Shown: positions 24,830-34,483, counted from the first letter of the stretch. The stretch is 64,000 nt of DNA from Imhoffiella fuscus (GCF_042682685.1 NZ_JBHUHX010000062.1:1-64000), one strand, 5' to 3'. The notes: a model not told the origin generated them from the sequence alone. Numbers and translations: made by a program.

Positions 24830-27800
24830 ATGCACACTGAGTACGCCATGGAGCCGCCATCGAGAGTCGAACGCATCGGGGCGGGTAGGGCATTGGTCGT
24901 GGTGCGATGTCTCGGCGAGGAGACAGTCGGGTGCGCTGGCGCCATTCTTGCTCATGTGGGCCAGGGCGATGCGGTTTCGGTTCTCGCTGCCGAGTCCGGG
25001 ACTGCGGACGTGGAAGGGGGCGGCGCTCCAGGTGCGTTCGGAACGGGTCTTCCTCGGCTTCTGGGCCTGCCCCAGGGGGAGATCCTCTACTCCGAGACGC
25101 TCATCGAGCGCATCCAGGATCGGATTCAAGAGATCGGGGCGGAGTTCGTCTATGTGTGCTCGCCTGCCGAACCCGCCTTCGCGGCGCGTCAGCTGTCGCT
25201 CGCCGTCACCGAGGCGGTGCGTCGCTGCGGGCATGCGTGCCGGCTGGTCTATTTCGAGCTGGAGACCGAGCTGAGGCCCAATCGCTTGCTGGAGGTCGGG
25301 TCTTTCGTCGACGCCATCGTCTCGGCCCGCGACGCGCTCGACGGCACTGGCGATCGCGCGCGACAGCTGGATCTCGTTCGGGCGCGCGAGAACTATCGCA
25401 AACGGTTAGCGGATGGTGCCGATGTCGAGGCCTATCGCCTCATCGACGGCGAGGAGCTGCGGGCCTTGCGGCCGGGTGGGCCGATCGCTCCGCTGCTCTC
25501 GGTCCTATCCGGTCCCGAAGCCTTGGAACGGCCGCTGTCGCCGCCCCTGATTTCGATCATCGTGCGCACCACCGGGCGGCCCGAGCTGGCCGACGCGCTC
25601 AATGCGATTGCGGTCCAGACCTATCCGAATCTGGAGGTCGTGGTGGTTCAGGCCAATGCCGGGGCGCCCTTGACGCTTCCCGAGCGGGTTGGCGCGGCCG
25701 AGCTGCGACTGGCGCGCACGGGTGAAGCGCTGCACCGCAGTCGCGCCGCCAACCTGGGGTTGAGCGAGGCCCGTGGAACCTATCTCGCCTTCCTCGACGA
25801 CGACGACTGGTGGCTGCCCGAGCATCTGTCGTTGCTGGCGCGGCGGTTGGATGGGGTTCCCGAACGGGCGGCCTATTCCGGCGTGCGGTGCGTTCGGCCC
25901 GAGGGCGATGGCTGGGAGGAGAGCCATCTCTTCAACGACCCCTTCGACGCGAATCGTCTGTTGGTCGACAACTTCGTTCCCATCCACTCGGTGCTCTTCC
26001 ACCGCTCGCTGTTCGAGGAAGGCTGCCGCTTCGACGAAGATCTGGATGTCTACGAGGATTGGGACTTCTGGGTGCAGGTCTGCCGTCTCACCCCCATGCT
26101 GCATGAACCGAGTCTGTCCGCCGTCTATCGGTTGGCCGCCGGAACCGGGTTCGGTGTTTCGGCCGCCCAGGCGGAGGTCGAGTCGGGGCTTGCGCGCTTC
26201 TTCGCCAAATGGCGCCACCAGTGGACCGACGACGAATGGATGCGGGTGGTCGAGCGAGCGCGCTCGGCCCAGGGCATCGCCGTGATGCAGCGCCAAGTGC
26301 GCCTGACCGAAGGCCAGAGGGACCAGCTCGGCGACTACAATCGAACGCTGAACGCGCGCTTGGCCGAGTCCAACGATCGTCTGGGGCGGCTGCACGAGCG
26401 CAAGCAGGCTCTGGAGGCGCAGCTCCTGACGGCCGAGACCCGGGTCCGCGACGAGATGCAGGCCCATTTCGCTGAGCGTCAGTGTCACTACGAGCAGCGG
26501 ATCGGCGAGGTATCGATCGAGCGCGATCTGCTGCGGCAGCGGCTCGACGAGCTCCATGCCTCCACCTCCTGGCGTCTGACCGTTCCAGTCCGGATGCTGC
26601 GGCGGGGGATCGGTGCGACACGGTGCTGGATGGGCGCTGCCTATCGGTCGGGATCGCGCTTGGCGCGTTTGCTCTATCGCGGCGTCCTGCCGCTGGCCGT
26701 GCGTCGGCATCTGACGCCCGCCCTGTCCCAGGTCGTGTCGCGGCCACCGGCGGTTTCGGAGGAGACGCCGCGCGTTCCTCCCTTCGAGAGCGGCGTGCCC
26801 TTCAATGCGAGTCCGCTGTCCATTCTGCGTCTCTCGCCGAAACGTCTGATGTTCAGCGCCGAGACGCTGGTCCTGCCGACCTCCGAGTCGCCCAAGGTCT
26901 CGGTGGTGATGCCGGTCTTCAAGCAGCCGGCCTACACCCTGGAGTGTCTCAGCTCGATCGTCCAGTATCCGCCGCTCGCCGCCTTCGAGCTGATCCTGAT
27001 CGACGACGGCTCCGACTCGGAGACCCGCGCACTGCTGCGCGCGGTGCGCGGGATCCGGCTGATCGAGAACGAGAGCAATCTCGGTTTTCTGCGTTCCTGC
27101 AACAAGGCGGCCATGACCGCTCGCGGCCGTTACTTGCTGTTCCTGAACAACGACACCCAGGTGCGTCCGGGTTGGTTGGATCGGTTGTTGGAACTCTTCG
27201 CCGATTCCAGCATCGGCATGACGGGATCCAAGCTGCTCTATCCGAGCGGCCATCTGCAGGAGGCGGGCGTCAGCATGAAGTCGGACGGTTCGGCCCGGCT
27301 GGTTGGGCTGAACGGCGATCCGTCAGCGCCCGAATTCAACCAGCCGCGTGAGGTCGATTATTGCTCCGGCGCCTCGTTCATGATCGAGCGCGACCTCTTC
27401 GAGCGTGTCGGTGGCTTCGACGACCGCTATGCGCCGGCCTATTTCGAGGACGCCGACCTGGCCTTCCAGGTGCGCGCGCTCGGACGCCGTATCCTCTATC
27501 AGCCGGCCTCCGAGGTCGTCCACCATCTGAGCGTCACCACCGGGGTCGCCGGCGACAAGTTGGCCCGGATCGAGTCCAATCGCCTCAAATTCGTCGACAA
27601 ATGGCGCGATCAATTGTCCGAGCTGGATCGTGTGCGGCTCATCGCCTTCTATCTGCCCCAGTTCCATCCGATCCCGGAGAACGATGACTGGTGGGGCAGG
27701 GGCTTCACCGAATGGACCAACGTCACCCGTGCCCGTCCCAACTTTGCGGGGCACTATCAACCGCATCTGCCGGGCGAGCTCGGCTTCTACGACCTGCGGC

Positions 27801-28693
27801 TCGCCGAGACGCGTCGCAGACAGGCCGAACTGGCGCGCGAGCACGGCATCCACGGCTTCTGTTATTACTACTACTGGTTCAACGGCCGGCGACTGCTGCA
27901 CCGTCCGCTCGACGAGGTGCTGGCGAGCGGCGAGCCGGACTTCCCCTTCTGCGTCTGCTGGGCCAACGAGAACTGGTCGCGGCGCTGGGACGGTCGCGAG
28001 CAGGATCTGCTCATGGAGCAGCAGTATTCGCCCGAAGATGACGTCGCCTTCATCCGCGCGCTCTTTCCGGCCCTGTCCGACCCGCGCTATATCCGCATCG
28101 ACGGCCGGCCGCTGCTCCTCGTCTACCGTGCGAGCTTGCTGCCGGACCCGCGCGCGACCACGGATCGCTGGCGCGAGGAATGCGTCCGCGCCGGACTGCC
28201 CGAACCCTATCTGGCCTGCGTGAACAGCTTCCGCGAGGGCGAGGGCTCGCCGGTCGGATTCGAGGCTGCGGTCGAATTCCCGCCGCACGGCCGTTCGGTC
28301 CAGGTCGACGCGCCGGAGGGCATGCTGAATCCGAATTTCAGCGGCCGCTTCTACGACTATGCGGCCACGGCGCGGACCTTCGCCGAGCTGAGCTATCCCC
28401 AGTCCAAGGTCTTCAGGGGCGTCATGCCGGGTTGGGACAACACGGCCCGTCGACAGGACGCAGGCGACATCTTCCTCGGCGCCTCGCCCGAGATCTACGA
28501 GTCCTGGTTGACCCGGGCCATCGCCGAGACGCGCGACCTCAAGTTCGGCGACGAACGTCTGGTCTTCGTCAACGCCTGGAACGAGTGGGCCGAGGGCAAT
28601 CACCTGGAGCCCGATAGTCAGTTCGGCAACGCGTATCTCGAAGCGACCCGGCGCGCGCTCGATGCGGTCGTCGCCCCGAGCCCTAGAGGTTGA
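24830..28693 (+). CDS. Multidomain glycan enzyme: LmbE-like, GT2, GT2 and WbsX domains
   Basis: This 1287-residue protein has four parts. Residues about 20-215 look like a PIG-L/LmbE deacetylase fold, but the zinc motif PHPDDE is replaced by RCLGEE, so it is probably inactive. Residues about 235-490 are a GT2 domain (SIIVRTTGRPELADALN, AFLDDDDWW). A coiled coil covers about 490-590. Residues about 680-930 are a second GT2 domain (KVSVVMPVFKQPAYTLEC, LFLNNDTQVRPGW). From about residue 940 a WbsX/GH99-like domain follows (LIAFYLPQFHPIPENDDWWG, NAWNEWAEGNHLEPD). It probably builds surface polysaccharide. No signal peptide is seen. Confidence 0.88.
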   Translation: MHTEYAMEPPSRVERIGAGRALVVVRCLGEETVGCAGAILAHVGQGDAVSVLAAESGTADVEGGGAPGAFGTGLPRLLGLPQGEILYSETLIERIQDRIQEIGAEFVYVCSPAEPAFAARQLSLAVTEAVRRCGHACRLVYFELETELRPNRLLEVGSFVDAIVSARDALDGTGDRARQLDLVRARENYRKRLADGADVEAYRLIDGEELRALRPGGPIAPLLSVLSGPEALERPLSPPLISIIVRTTGRPELADALNAIAVQTYPNLEVVVVQANAGAPLTLPERVGAAELRLARTGEALHRSRAANLGLSEARGTYLAFLDDDDWWLPEHLSLLARRLDGVPERAAYSGVRCVRPEGDGWEESHLFNDPFDANRLLVDNFVPIHSVLFHRSLFEEGCRFDEDLDVYEDWDFWVQVCRLTPMLHEPSLSAVYRLAAGTGFGVSAAQAEVESGLARFFAKWRHQWTDDEWMRVVERARSAQGIAVMQRQVRLTEGQRDQLGDYNRTLNARLAESNDRLGRLHERKQALEAQLLTAETRVRDEMQAHFAERQCHYEQRIGEVSIERDLLRQRLDELHASTSWRLTVPVRMLRRGIGATRCWMGAAYRSGSRLARLLYRGVLPLAVRRHLTPALSQVVSRPPAVSEETPRVPPFESGVPFNASPLSILRLSPKRLMFSAETLVLPTSESPKVSVVMPVFKQPAYTLECLSSIVQYPPLAAFELILIDDGSDSETRALLRAVRGIRLIENESNLGFLRSCNKAAMTARGRYLLFLNNDTQVRPGWLDRLLELFADSSIGMTGSKLLYPSGHLQEAGVSMKSDGSARLVGLNGDPSAPEFNQPREVDYCSGASFMIERDLFERVGGFDDRYAPAYFEDADLAFQVRALGRRILYQPASEVVHHLSVTTGVAGDKLARIESNRLKFVDKWRDQLSELDRVRLIAFYLPQFHPIPENDDWWGRGFTEWTNVTRARPNFAGHYQPHLPGELGFYDLRLAETRRRQAELAREHGIHGFCYYYYWFNGRRLLHRPLDEVLASGEPDFPFCVCWANENWSRRWDGREQDLLMEQQYSPEDDVAFIRALFPALSDPRYIRIDGRPLLLVYRASLLPDPRATTDRWREECVRAGLPEPYLACVNSFREGEGSPVGFEAAVEFPPHGRSVQVDAPEGMLNPNFSGRFYDYAATARTFAELSYPQSKVFRGVMPGWDNTARRQDAGDIFLGASPEIYESWLTRAIAETRDLKFGDERLVFVNAWNEWAEGNHLEPDSQFGNAYLEATRRALDAVVAPSPRG

Positions 28694-28752
28694 CCCGACG
28701 TCCATCGAGCCGGTATCGAGAATCCGTTGCTCGGCATCCCTGAGGTAAAGAA

Positions 28753-30105
28753 GTGACTCGATCCATTCCCCCATTGGTCTCCCGCGTTCGCGATGCGCGT
28801 CGTCGTCACGGCGGTCTGCGCCCGCTGGCCAAGGCGCTCTGGCGCTTCGCGCGCGAGCGCGGTGCGGGCGCGCTGTTGCGGCGTCTTGGTGCGCGTCCCG
28901 GAGTCGAGGCGCCGCCAACCATCGCGTTGCCCGAGAGCCCGGTTCCGCTCCCGAACGAGACGCCGCGCGATCCGGTCTGGCTGCAGCAGTCGCCGGGTGT
29001 CCTGCTCGTGGGACATCCCTATCTCATCTCGGGGCGCGGAGAGGACGTGCGCATGGCGGCGAATGCCTTGGCCGCCACCGGCATCCCCTTCCACATCCGC
29101 AACACCTTCGACGCCGGCGAGGAGAATCGCCCTCGGCTCGCGCGCTTCGCCCATTTCGACCGTCTGAGCCGCACGGCGCGCCATCGCGCCAGTCTGTTCG
29201 TGCTCAATGCCGACGAGATGATCCCGGCCCGCAATCATCTGGGGTCTGAGTTCTTCGATGCCGGTTATCGCATCGGCTACTGGGCCTGGGAGCTGAGCCG
29301 ATTCCCGGACGCCTGGTCGCCCGCGCTCGATCTGGTCGACGAGATCTGGGCGCCGTCGCGCTTCATCCAGCAGGCGATCGCCGAGAAGACCCGGCGTCCG
29401 GTCGTCCGCATGCCGCTGGTGGTCGATCCCGAGCCGAGCGATCTGCCAAGATCCCATTTCGGTCTCCCGGACGACCGCTTCCTGTTCCTCTTCTTCTTCG
29501 ATTTCAGCTCCTTCGTCGCGCGCAAGAATCCCTGGGCGGTGATCGAGGCGTTCGAGCGCGCCTTCCCTGAATCCGAGCGCGACGGCGTCGGTCTGGTGAT
29601 CAAGCTCAACGGCGGACAGTTGCGTCCCGACGACTATCGCGACTTCCTGGAGCACGAGGCGATCCGGCGGCCCGGTGTCTGGGTCATCGACCAGGTGCTG
29701 AGCGACCGGGAGATCCGGGGGCTGATGAGCGGCTGCGACGCCTTCGTGTCGCTGCATCGCTCGGAGGGCTTCGGGCGCGGACCGGCCGAGGCCATGCATT
29801 ACGGCAAGCCGGTCATCGTCACCGGCTATTCGGGCAACCTCGATTTCTGCAACGAACTCAATGCCTGTGTGGTCGACCATACCTTGGTCGCGGTCGGCGA
29901 GGACGAGTATCCGCACGGCGAGGGTCAGATCTGGGCCGAGGCCGATGTCGATCAGGCCAGCTGGTACATGCGGCGTCTGGTTTCGGAGCGGGCGTTCGCC
30001 GAGCGAATCGCAGGCGCTGGGGCGCGCTATATCCGAGAATTCAACGGCGCCGCCGCCGTCGGCCGGCGTTATGCGGCGCGGCTGGGAGTGCTCGGCTTGA
30101 TCTGA
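28753..30105 (+). CDS. Glycosyltransferase family 4 protein
   Basis: This 450-residue GT-B enzyme starts at GTG behind a good ribosome-binding site (GAGGTAAAG). The C-terminal donor-binding half shows FLFFFDFSSFVARKNPW, CDAFVSLHRSEGFGRGPAEA with the conserved E-x7-E type pattern, and GKPVIVTGYSGNLDF. The N-terminal 60 residues are Arg-rich and probably peripheral to the membrane. It follows the large multidomain protein by 59 bp and likely shares its transcript. Its last 37 bp overlap the convergent WbsX gene. Confidence 0.85.
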   Translation: MTRSIPPLVSRVRDARRRHGGLRPLAKALWRFARERGAGALLRRLGARPGVEAPPTIALPESPVPLPNETPRDPVWLQQSPGVLLVGHPYLISGRGEDVRMAANALAATGIPFHIRNTFDAGEENRPRLARFAHFDRLSRTARHRASLFVLNADEMIPARNHLGSEFFDAGYRIGYWAWELSRFPDAWSPALDLVDEIWAPSRFIQQAIAEKTRRPVVRMPLVVDPEPSDLPRSHFGLPDDRFLFLFFFDFSSFVARKNPWAVIEAFERAFPESERDGVGLVIKLNGGQLRPDDYRDFLEHEAIRRPGVWVIDQVLSDREIRGLMSGCDAFVSLHRSEGFGRGPAEAMHYGKPVIVTGYSGNLDFCNELNACVVDHTLVAVGEDEYPHGEGQIWAEADVDQASWYMRRLVSERAFAERIAGAGARYIREFNGAAAVGRRYAARLGVLGLI

Positions 30106-31439
30106 GCGTCCAGGCGGATGCCCGAGCCGGACGTCGTCTCGGCGCTGCCGTGGGCCGCGCGCTCCAGGGCATCGCGGGTCGCCTGGAGGTAGGCATAGCC
30201 ATGTCGCTGATCGGGCTCCAGATGGGCGCCTTCGGCCCATTCGTTCCAGGCATTGATGAAGACGAGCCGCTCGCTCGGTTCCTCGAAGCGCTTCACCGTG
30301 TCATGGATGGCGTTCTCCAGCCATTCGCGGTAACCGGCGGGACTGGATCCCAGGAAGACGGCCCCGCGCTCGGGGCGGCGCGCCTCGTTGTCCCAGGACG
30401 GATTCACGCCGCGAAAGAGCCGGTAGTCGCATGGACCGTAATGACGGCTTTGCTCCAGGTAGACCGTCCAGTCGTAGATCATGCCCCTGAAGTTGCGGTT
30501 GCGGCGCTCGATGCGTCGAGTGATGGCGACCGGGTGCGAGTTGTTGGGCGGGAACTCGATGGCGGCGTCGAATCCGTAGCGTGCCGGATCGACCGACTCG
30601 AACGATTGGGTGTAGGCCAGATAGAGGTCGCCCACACCGTTGCGCAGACACCAATCCCGCCAGCGCTCTGCGGTCTCGATCGGGCTGGGGAAGAGTTCGG
30701 GCCGGTAGATCAGCAGCAGCGGCCGCCCCTGGATGCGGATGTATCTGGGGTCGCGCAGATAGTCGGCGGCGGCGGCGATGAAGGCGATGTCGTCCTCGGG
30801 GGTGTGCTCCTGAGCGATCAGGATCTCGTTGGCCCGTCCGTCCCAGCGCCGGCTCCAGCTTTCGTTCGCCCAGCAGATGCAGAATGGGAGGTCGAGATCG
30901 CTCCGTAGATAGGATTCGATCGGACGTTCGAGCAGGCGCCGGCCGTTGAACCAGTAGTGATAGAAGGCGAAGCCGCCGATGCCGTAGAGTTTGGCCAGCT
31001 CGACCTGTCGCTCCATGATCTCGGGGACCCGCAGGTCGTAGAACCCGAGTTCGCCCGGCAGATGGGGTTGGTAGTGTCCGGGGAACTGAGGCCGTCCTCG
31101 GACCACGTTGGTCCATTCGGTGAAGCCCTTGCCCCACCAGGCGTCGTTCTCCGCAATGGGGTGGAATTGGGGCAGATAGAAGGCGATCAGCCGCGCTGGC
31201 GGATCGGCCGGAGGTTCGGCGTCGAGCAGTTCGACCGGGCGTGCCTCCTGGCAACCACCGATCAGGTGTGCCCGGATCGATTGAAGCGCGCCGCGTTGCG
31301 TATGGCGATAGGCCTGGAGCCCAGGGTGTGATCTGAAAAAAAAGGGGGCGGCACGAAAGAGCTGTTGCTGGATGCGCTGCCGCATCGGGATATCGATCGG
31401 CAGAAGACGCCATAGTGGACGCAACAGATCGACGATCAT
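30069..31439 (-). CDS. WbsX-like (GH99-type) glycan protein
   Basis: This free-standing protein of about 456 residues carries the same WbsX domain as the C-terminus of the large protein at 24830: LIAFYLPQFHPIAENDAWWG, GKGFTEWTNVVRGRPQFPGH, FCICWANESWSRRWDG and NAWNEWAEGAHLEPD. WbsX proteins lie in O-antigen clusters and resemble glycoside hydrolase family 99; whether they transfer or hydrolyse is unsettled. I prefer the ATG at 31439 because GAGGGGAAC lies just before it; an ATG 30 bp upstream is an alternative. Confidence 0.85.
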   Translation of the reverse strand: MIVDLLRPLWRLLPIDIPMRQRIQQQLFRAAPFFFRSHPGLQAYRHTQRGALQSIRAHLIGGCQEARPVELLDAEPPADPPARLIAFYLPQFHPIAENDAWWGKGFTEWTNVVRGRPQFPGHYQPHLPGELGFYDLRVPEIMERQVELAKLYGIGGFAFYHYWFNGRRLLERPIESYLRSDLDLPFCICWANESWSRRWDGRANEILIAQEHTPEDDIAFIAAAADYLRDPRYIRIQGRPLLLIYRPELFPSPIETAERWRDWCLRNGVGDLYLAYTQSFESVDPARYGFDAAIEFPPNNSHPVAITRRIERRNRNFRGMIYDWTVYLEQSRHYGPCDYRLFRGVNPSWDNEARRPERGAVFLGSSPAGYREWLENAIHDTVKRFEEPSERLVFINAWNEWAEGAHLEPDQRHGYAYLQATRDALERAAHGSAETTSGSGIRLDAQIKPSTPSRAA

Positions 31440-31466
31440 GTTCCCCTCAGTGGATTCTGTTGGCCG

Positions 31467-31496
31467 CATCCCCTGTATCCCGCTGAGCGGGGGATG
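31467..31496. repeat. Imperfect hairpin upstream of the WbsX gene
   Basis: CATCCCC (31467-31473) pairs with GGGGATG (31490-31496), and inside it CCGCT pairs with AGCGG, leaving a six-base bulge. It lies 28 bp upstream of the minus-strand WbsX start, so it could be a leader hairpin or a stray palindromic repeat. No poly-T follows. Confidence 0.4.
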
Positions 31497-31739
31497 ACGC
31501 GCATCCTGGTTGTCATCGCGTTACGGGAGGCAAGACGGTATAGTGCGCAGCCTATCAGAAAACCGCCTGTCGGCCTTGCTCGGAAACCGCCTGTGCGCCG
31601 AGTTTTTCTGGGCTTGGCTGTATGAGGGGTGTCTCGGATGCGTGCTTCGATGTCGAAGGCTGGAATGAACCGATCAGGATTCCGCCATGAGCGTATCGAC
31701 CCCCGACACCTGATCGCCGTTTTTTCTCGGAAGGGTTAG

Positions 31740-32594
31740 ATGTCAACCACTGCTCCCCACGGAGGCGAATCGCCTCTTCTGCTCCAATTTCGCCACGGTT
31801 TGCGACGCGATCAGTTCGACAAGGCCATTCGCGACATTCGCGATGGATGGGCGCGTCGCGAGCTGTGGATGACCCTGGCGTTCCAGGACATTCGTCGCCG
31901 CTATCGACGCTCCAAGCTGGGGCCATTCTGGATCACCCTCTCCATGGGCATCATGGTGATGGCGTTGGGCCTGCTTTATGGCCAGATCTTCCGCCAGGAC
32001 CTGCACGAATACCTGCCCTTCCTGGCGGCCGGATTCGTCATCTGGGGGCTGGTCTCGACCATGATCATCGATGGCTGCGAGGCATTCATCGTTTCGGACG
32101 GCATGATTCGGCAACTGAATGCGCCCATTTCCATCTATGCCTACAAGTGTATCTGGTCGAACCTCATCATCTTCGCCCATAACATCTGGATTTTCTTCGG
32201 CGTCGCGCTCTGGTATGGCATCGACCTGAATTGGAATCTGTTGTGGATCCCGGTCGCACTGCTGGTTCTGGTCGCAAACGGTCTCTGGATGTCGCTCTTT
32301 CTCGGTCTGCTCAGCGCGCGTTTCAGGGATGTCCCGCTCATCATCGGTAGCGTGGTGCAGGTGTTCTTCTTCATCACTCCGGTCATCTGGCACCCCGCGA
32401 TGCTGCCCGACCGCGCCTTGCTGCTCGACCTCAATCCCTTCTATCACATGGTCGAGATCGTCCGCGCGCCCATGTTGGGGCAGCCTCCCGATCTGGAGCA
32501 CTGGCTGGCCGTGTTGCTGCTCGGTCTGGTCGGATGGGCCATCACCCTGTTCTTCTATTCCGCCTACCGTTGGCGTATCGCCTACTGGGTTTGA
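31740..32594 (+). CDS. ABC-2 type polysaccharide exporter permease (Wzm-like)
   Basis: This 284-residue inner-membrane permease has about six hydrophobic segments. The N-terminal RRRYRRSKLGPFWITLSMG segment is typical of Wzm/KpsM/RfbA permeases. Together with the ATPase encoded 11 bp downstream it should export a lipid-linked polysaccharide to the periplasmic face. A ribosome-binding site (GGAAGGGTTAG) precedes the ATG. The 300-bp gap upstream carries the promoter region and a motif shared with the region before 24830. Confidence 0.9.
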   Translation: MSTTAPHGGESPLLLQFRHGLRRDQFDKAIRDIRDGWARRELWMTLAFQDIRRRYRRSKLGPFWITLSMGIMVMALGLLYGQIFRQDLHEYLPFLAAGFVIWGLVSTMIIDGCEAFIVSDGMIRQLNAPISIYAYKCIWSNLIIFAHNIWIFFGVALWYGIDLNWNLLWIPVALLVLVANGLWMSLFLGLLSARFRDVPLIIGSVVQVFFFITPVIWHPAMLPDRALLLDLNPFYHMVEIVRAPMLGQPPDLEHWLAVLLLGLVGWAITLFFYSAYRWRIAYWV

Positions 32595-32605
32595 GGGGGG
32601 CACAC

Positions 32606-33397
32606 ATGGCATCTATCCAGCTGGAAAACGTCTCCGTTTCCTTTCCGGTCTACAGCGCCTCCAACCGTTCGCTCAAGAATCGGCTCATCCAGAGTGCGAC
32701 CGGCGGTCAGATCCGGGCCGATACCGTCTCGCAGCGTATCTCGGTGGTCGAGGCGTTGCAGGACATCAATCTGAAGCTCGAAAACGGCGATCGGCTGGGA
32801 TTGGTCGGACACAACGGTGCCGGCAAGACCACCCTGCTGCGCGTGCTCGGCGGCATCTACGAACCCAACTGCGGGACTGTCCGTGTCGAAGGGTCCACCG
32901 TGCCGCTGTTCGACATCGCGCTCGGCATGGATCAGGAGAGCACGGGCTACGAGAACATCGTCCTGCGCGGGCTCTTCCTCGGTCTCACGCGGCGTCAGAT
33001 CAAGGAGCGCATGGACGACATCGCCGAGTTCACCGAGCTCGGAGACTTCCTCAATTTGCCGATCCGTACCTATTCGGCCGGCATGCAGATGCGTCTCGCC
33101 TTCGCCGTGTCCACCTCGGTGGTGCCCGACATCCTGCTGCTCGACGAGGGAATCGGTGCCGGCGATGCCTCGTTTCTCGACAAGGCCCGCGCCCGCTTGC
33201 ACCGCTTCACCGAGCAGGTCTCCATCATCGTCCTCTCGTCCCATGCGAACGATCTCATCCGCAACATGTGCAACAAGGCGATCCTGATGGAGCATGGCCG
33301 CATCGTCGAATACGGGCCGACGGAGGAGGTGTTGCAGGTGTATGAGGCGCAGCGCGAGAAGCAGAAAGATCAGCCCAAGCAGGTCTCTAACGGCTGA
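32606..33397 (+). CDS. Polysaccharide export ABC transporter ATP-binding protein (Wzt-like)
   Basis: This 263-residue ATPase partners the permease just upstream. Walker A is GHNGAGKTT, the signature is YSAGMQMRLAFA, and Walker B is ILLLDEGIGAGD. It lacks the C-terminal carbohydrate-binding domain found in long Wzt proteins (about 400 residues), so export is probably of the type that does not recognise a chain-end modification. The ATG at 32606 follows a GAGGGGGG ribosome-binding site. Confidence 0.9.
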   Translation: MASIQLENVSVSFPVYSASNRSLKNRLIQSATGGQIRADTVSQRISVVEALQDINLKLENGDRLGLVGHNGAGKTTLLRVLGGIYEPNCGTVRVEGSTVPLFDIALGMDQESTGYENIVLRGLFLGLTRRQIKERMDDIAEFTELGDFLNLPIRTYSAGMQMRLAFAVSTSVVPDILLLDEGIGAGDASFLDKARARLHRFTEQVSIIVLSSHANDLIRNMCNKAILMEHGRIVEYGPTEEVLQVYEAQREKQKDQPKQVSNG

Positions 33398-33430
33398 ATA
33401 TCCTTCGCGTTCCAGTCGACGGAGAGTGTC

Positions 33431-34483
33431 ATGAGCATCAAGACCACCCACCTGATCCGGATTCTGCGCGAGCGCTTTCATGCCTTTCCCGGCATCTCGG
33501 AGCGCGCATTGCTGGAATCCCTGCAGATCTTCCGTCTGTTCGAACTGCACGAGGGCGAGCGTTTGCAACTCAGCGGCAGCGAGCTGCCGGACCGGCTCTA
33601 TGTCGCCGTCGGTCGCGTGGCGATCACCGGGAGCGATGGAGATCGCAAGGAGGTTGCCGCAGACGATCTGGGGTTCGTCCTGCTGCCGACCCTGCCCGCG
33701 ACGCTCGGAGTGGAGGCATTGGAGGACGCCTACCTCTGCCACATCGACACCGCGCTCGCCGACTATCTGCTGACACTGGAGGAGGTCGCCGAAAGTCTCG
33801 CCGCGCCCGGTTCCAACTTGGACCACTCTCTTCGTCTGGTGCGCGACACGGCGACTTTCCGCCGGATTCCGCTGGAGAACGCCGAACGCGCCTTGACCAG
33901 CCTGCGTGAGCGCCGGGTTCAGGCTGGCGAGGAGATCGTGCGTATGGGCAAGGAGACCGATGCCTTCTACGTCCTGGTCGCCGGTCGTGCCGAGCTGTGG
34001 CAGATCGACGACGAGGAGGGGATTCCGATGAAGGCCGCCGAACTGGAGTGCGGCGACGCCTTCGGCGAGGAGAGCCTGCTGACCGGGAAGACCAGCTCGG
34101 TGACCGTGCGTATGCTGGAGGACGGCGTCCTGCTTCAACTGCTCCGCGACGACTTCTCCTCGCTCATGGCCCAGCCGTTGGTGCGCGAGGTCGATGTTCC
34201 CGTGGCGAAGGCCATGATCGAGCACGACTATGTCGCACTCGACGTGCGTCTGGAAGAGGAGTTCGACGAGGGGCACATTCCGGGTTCGCTGCTGATCCCC
34301 CTTTCGCAACTGCGCAAGCGTGTCGAGGAACTCGATCGCGCCGCCCGTTACGTCGCCTATTGCCGCAGCGGCCGGCGCAGCTCCGTGGCCGCCTTCCAGT
34401 TGAGTCAGCTTGGCTTCGACGTGGTCAGCATGGCCGGCGGCGTCCTCGCCTGGAGCGATCCGCTGACCGAACCGGTGGAGTGA
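33431..34483 (+). CDS. Cyclic nucleotide-binding and rhodanese domain protein
   Basis: This 350-residue cytoplasmic protein has two cupin-like cNMP-binding modules followed by a rhodanese domain. The first module (about 10-120) is degenerate. The second (about 135-245) has CGDAFGEESLLTGKTSSVTVR, where the phosphate-binding Arg of true cAMP pockets is Ser, so nucleotide binding is uncertain. The rhodanese domain (about 255-345) has an intact active-site loop CRSGRRS and could carry a persulfide. The gene is 33 bp after the Wzt gene and may share its transcript. Confidence 0.85.
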   Translation: MSIKTTHLIRILRERFHAFPGISERALLESLQIFRLFELHEGERLQLSGSELPDRLYVAVGRVAITGSDGDRKEVAADDLGFVLLPTLPATLGVEALEDAYLCHIDTALADYLLTLEEVAESLAAPGSNLDHSLRLVRDTATFRRIPLENAERALTSLRERRVQAGEEIVRMGKETDAFYVLVAGRAELWQIDDEEGIPMKAAELECGDAFGEESLLTGKTSSVTVRMLEDGVLLQLLRDDFSSLMAQPLVREVDVPVAKAMIEHDYVALDVRLEEEFDEGHIPGSLLIPLSQLRKRVEELDRAARYVAYCRSGRRSSVAAFQLSQLGFDVVSMAGGVLAWSDPLTEPVE

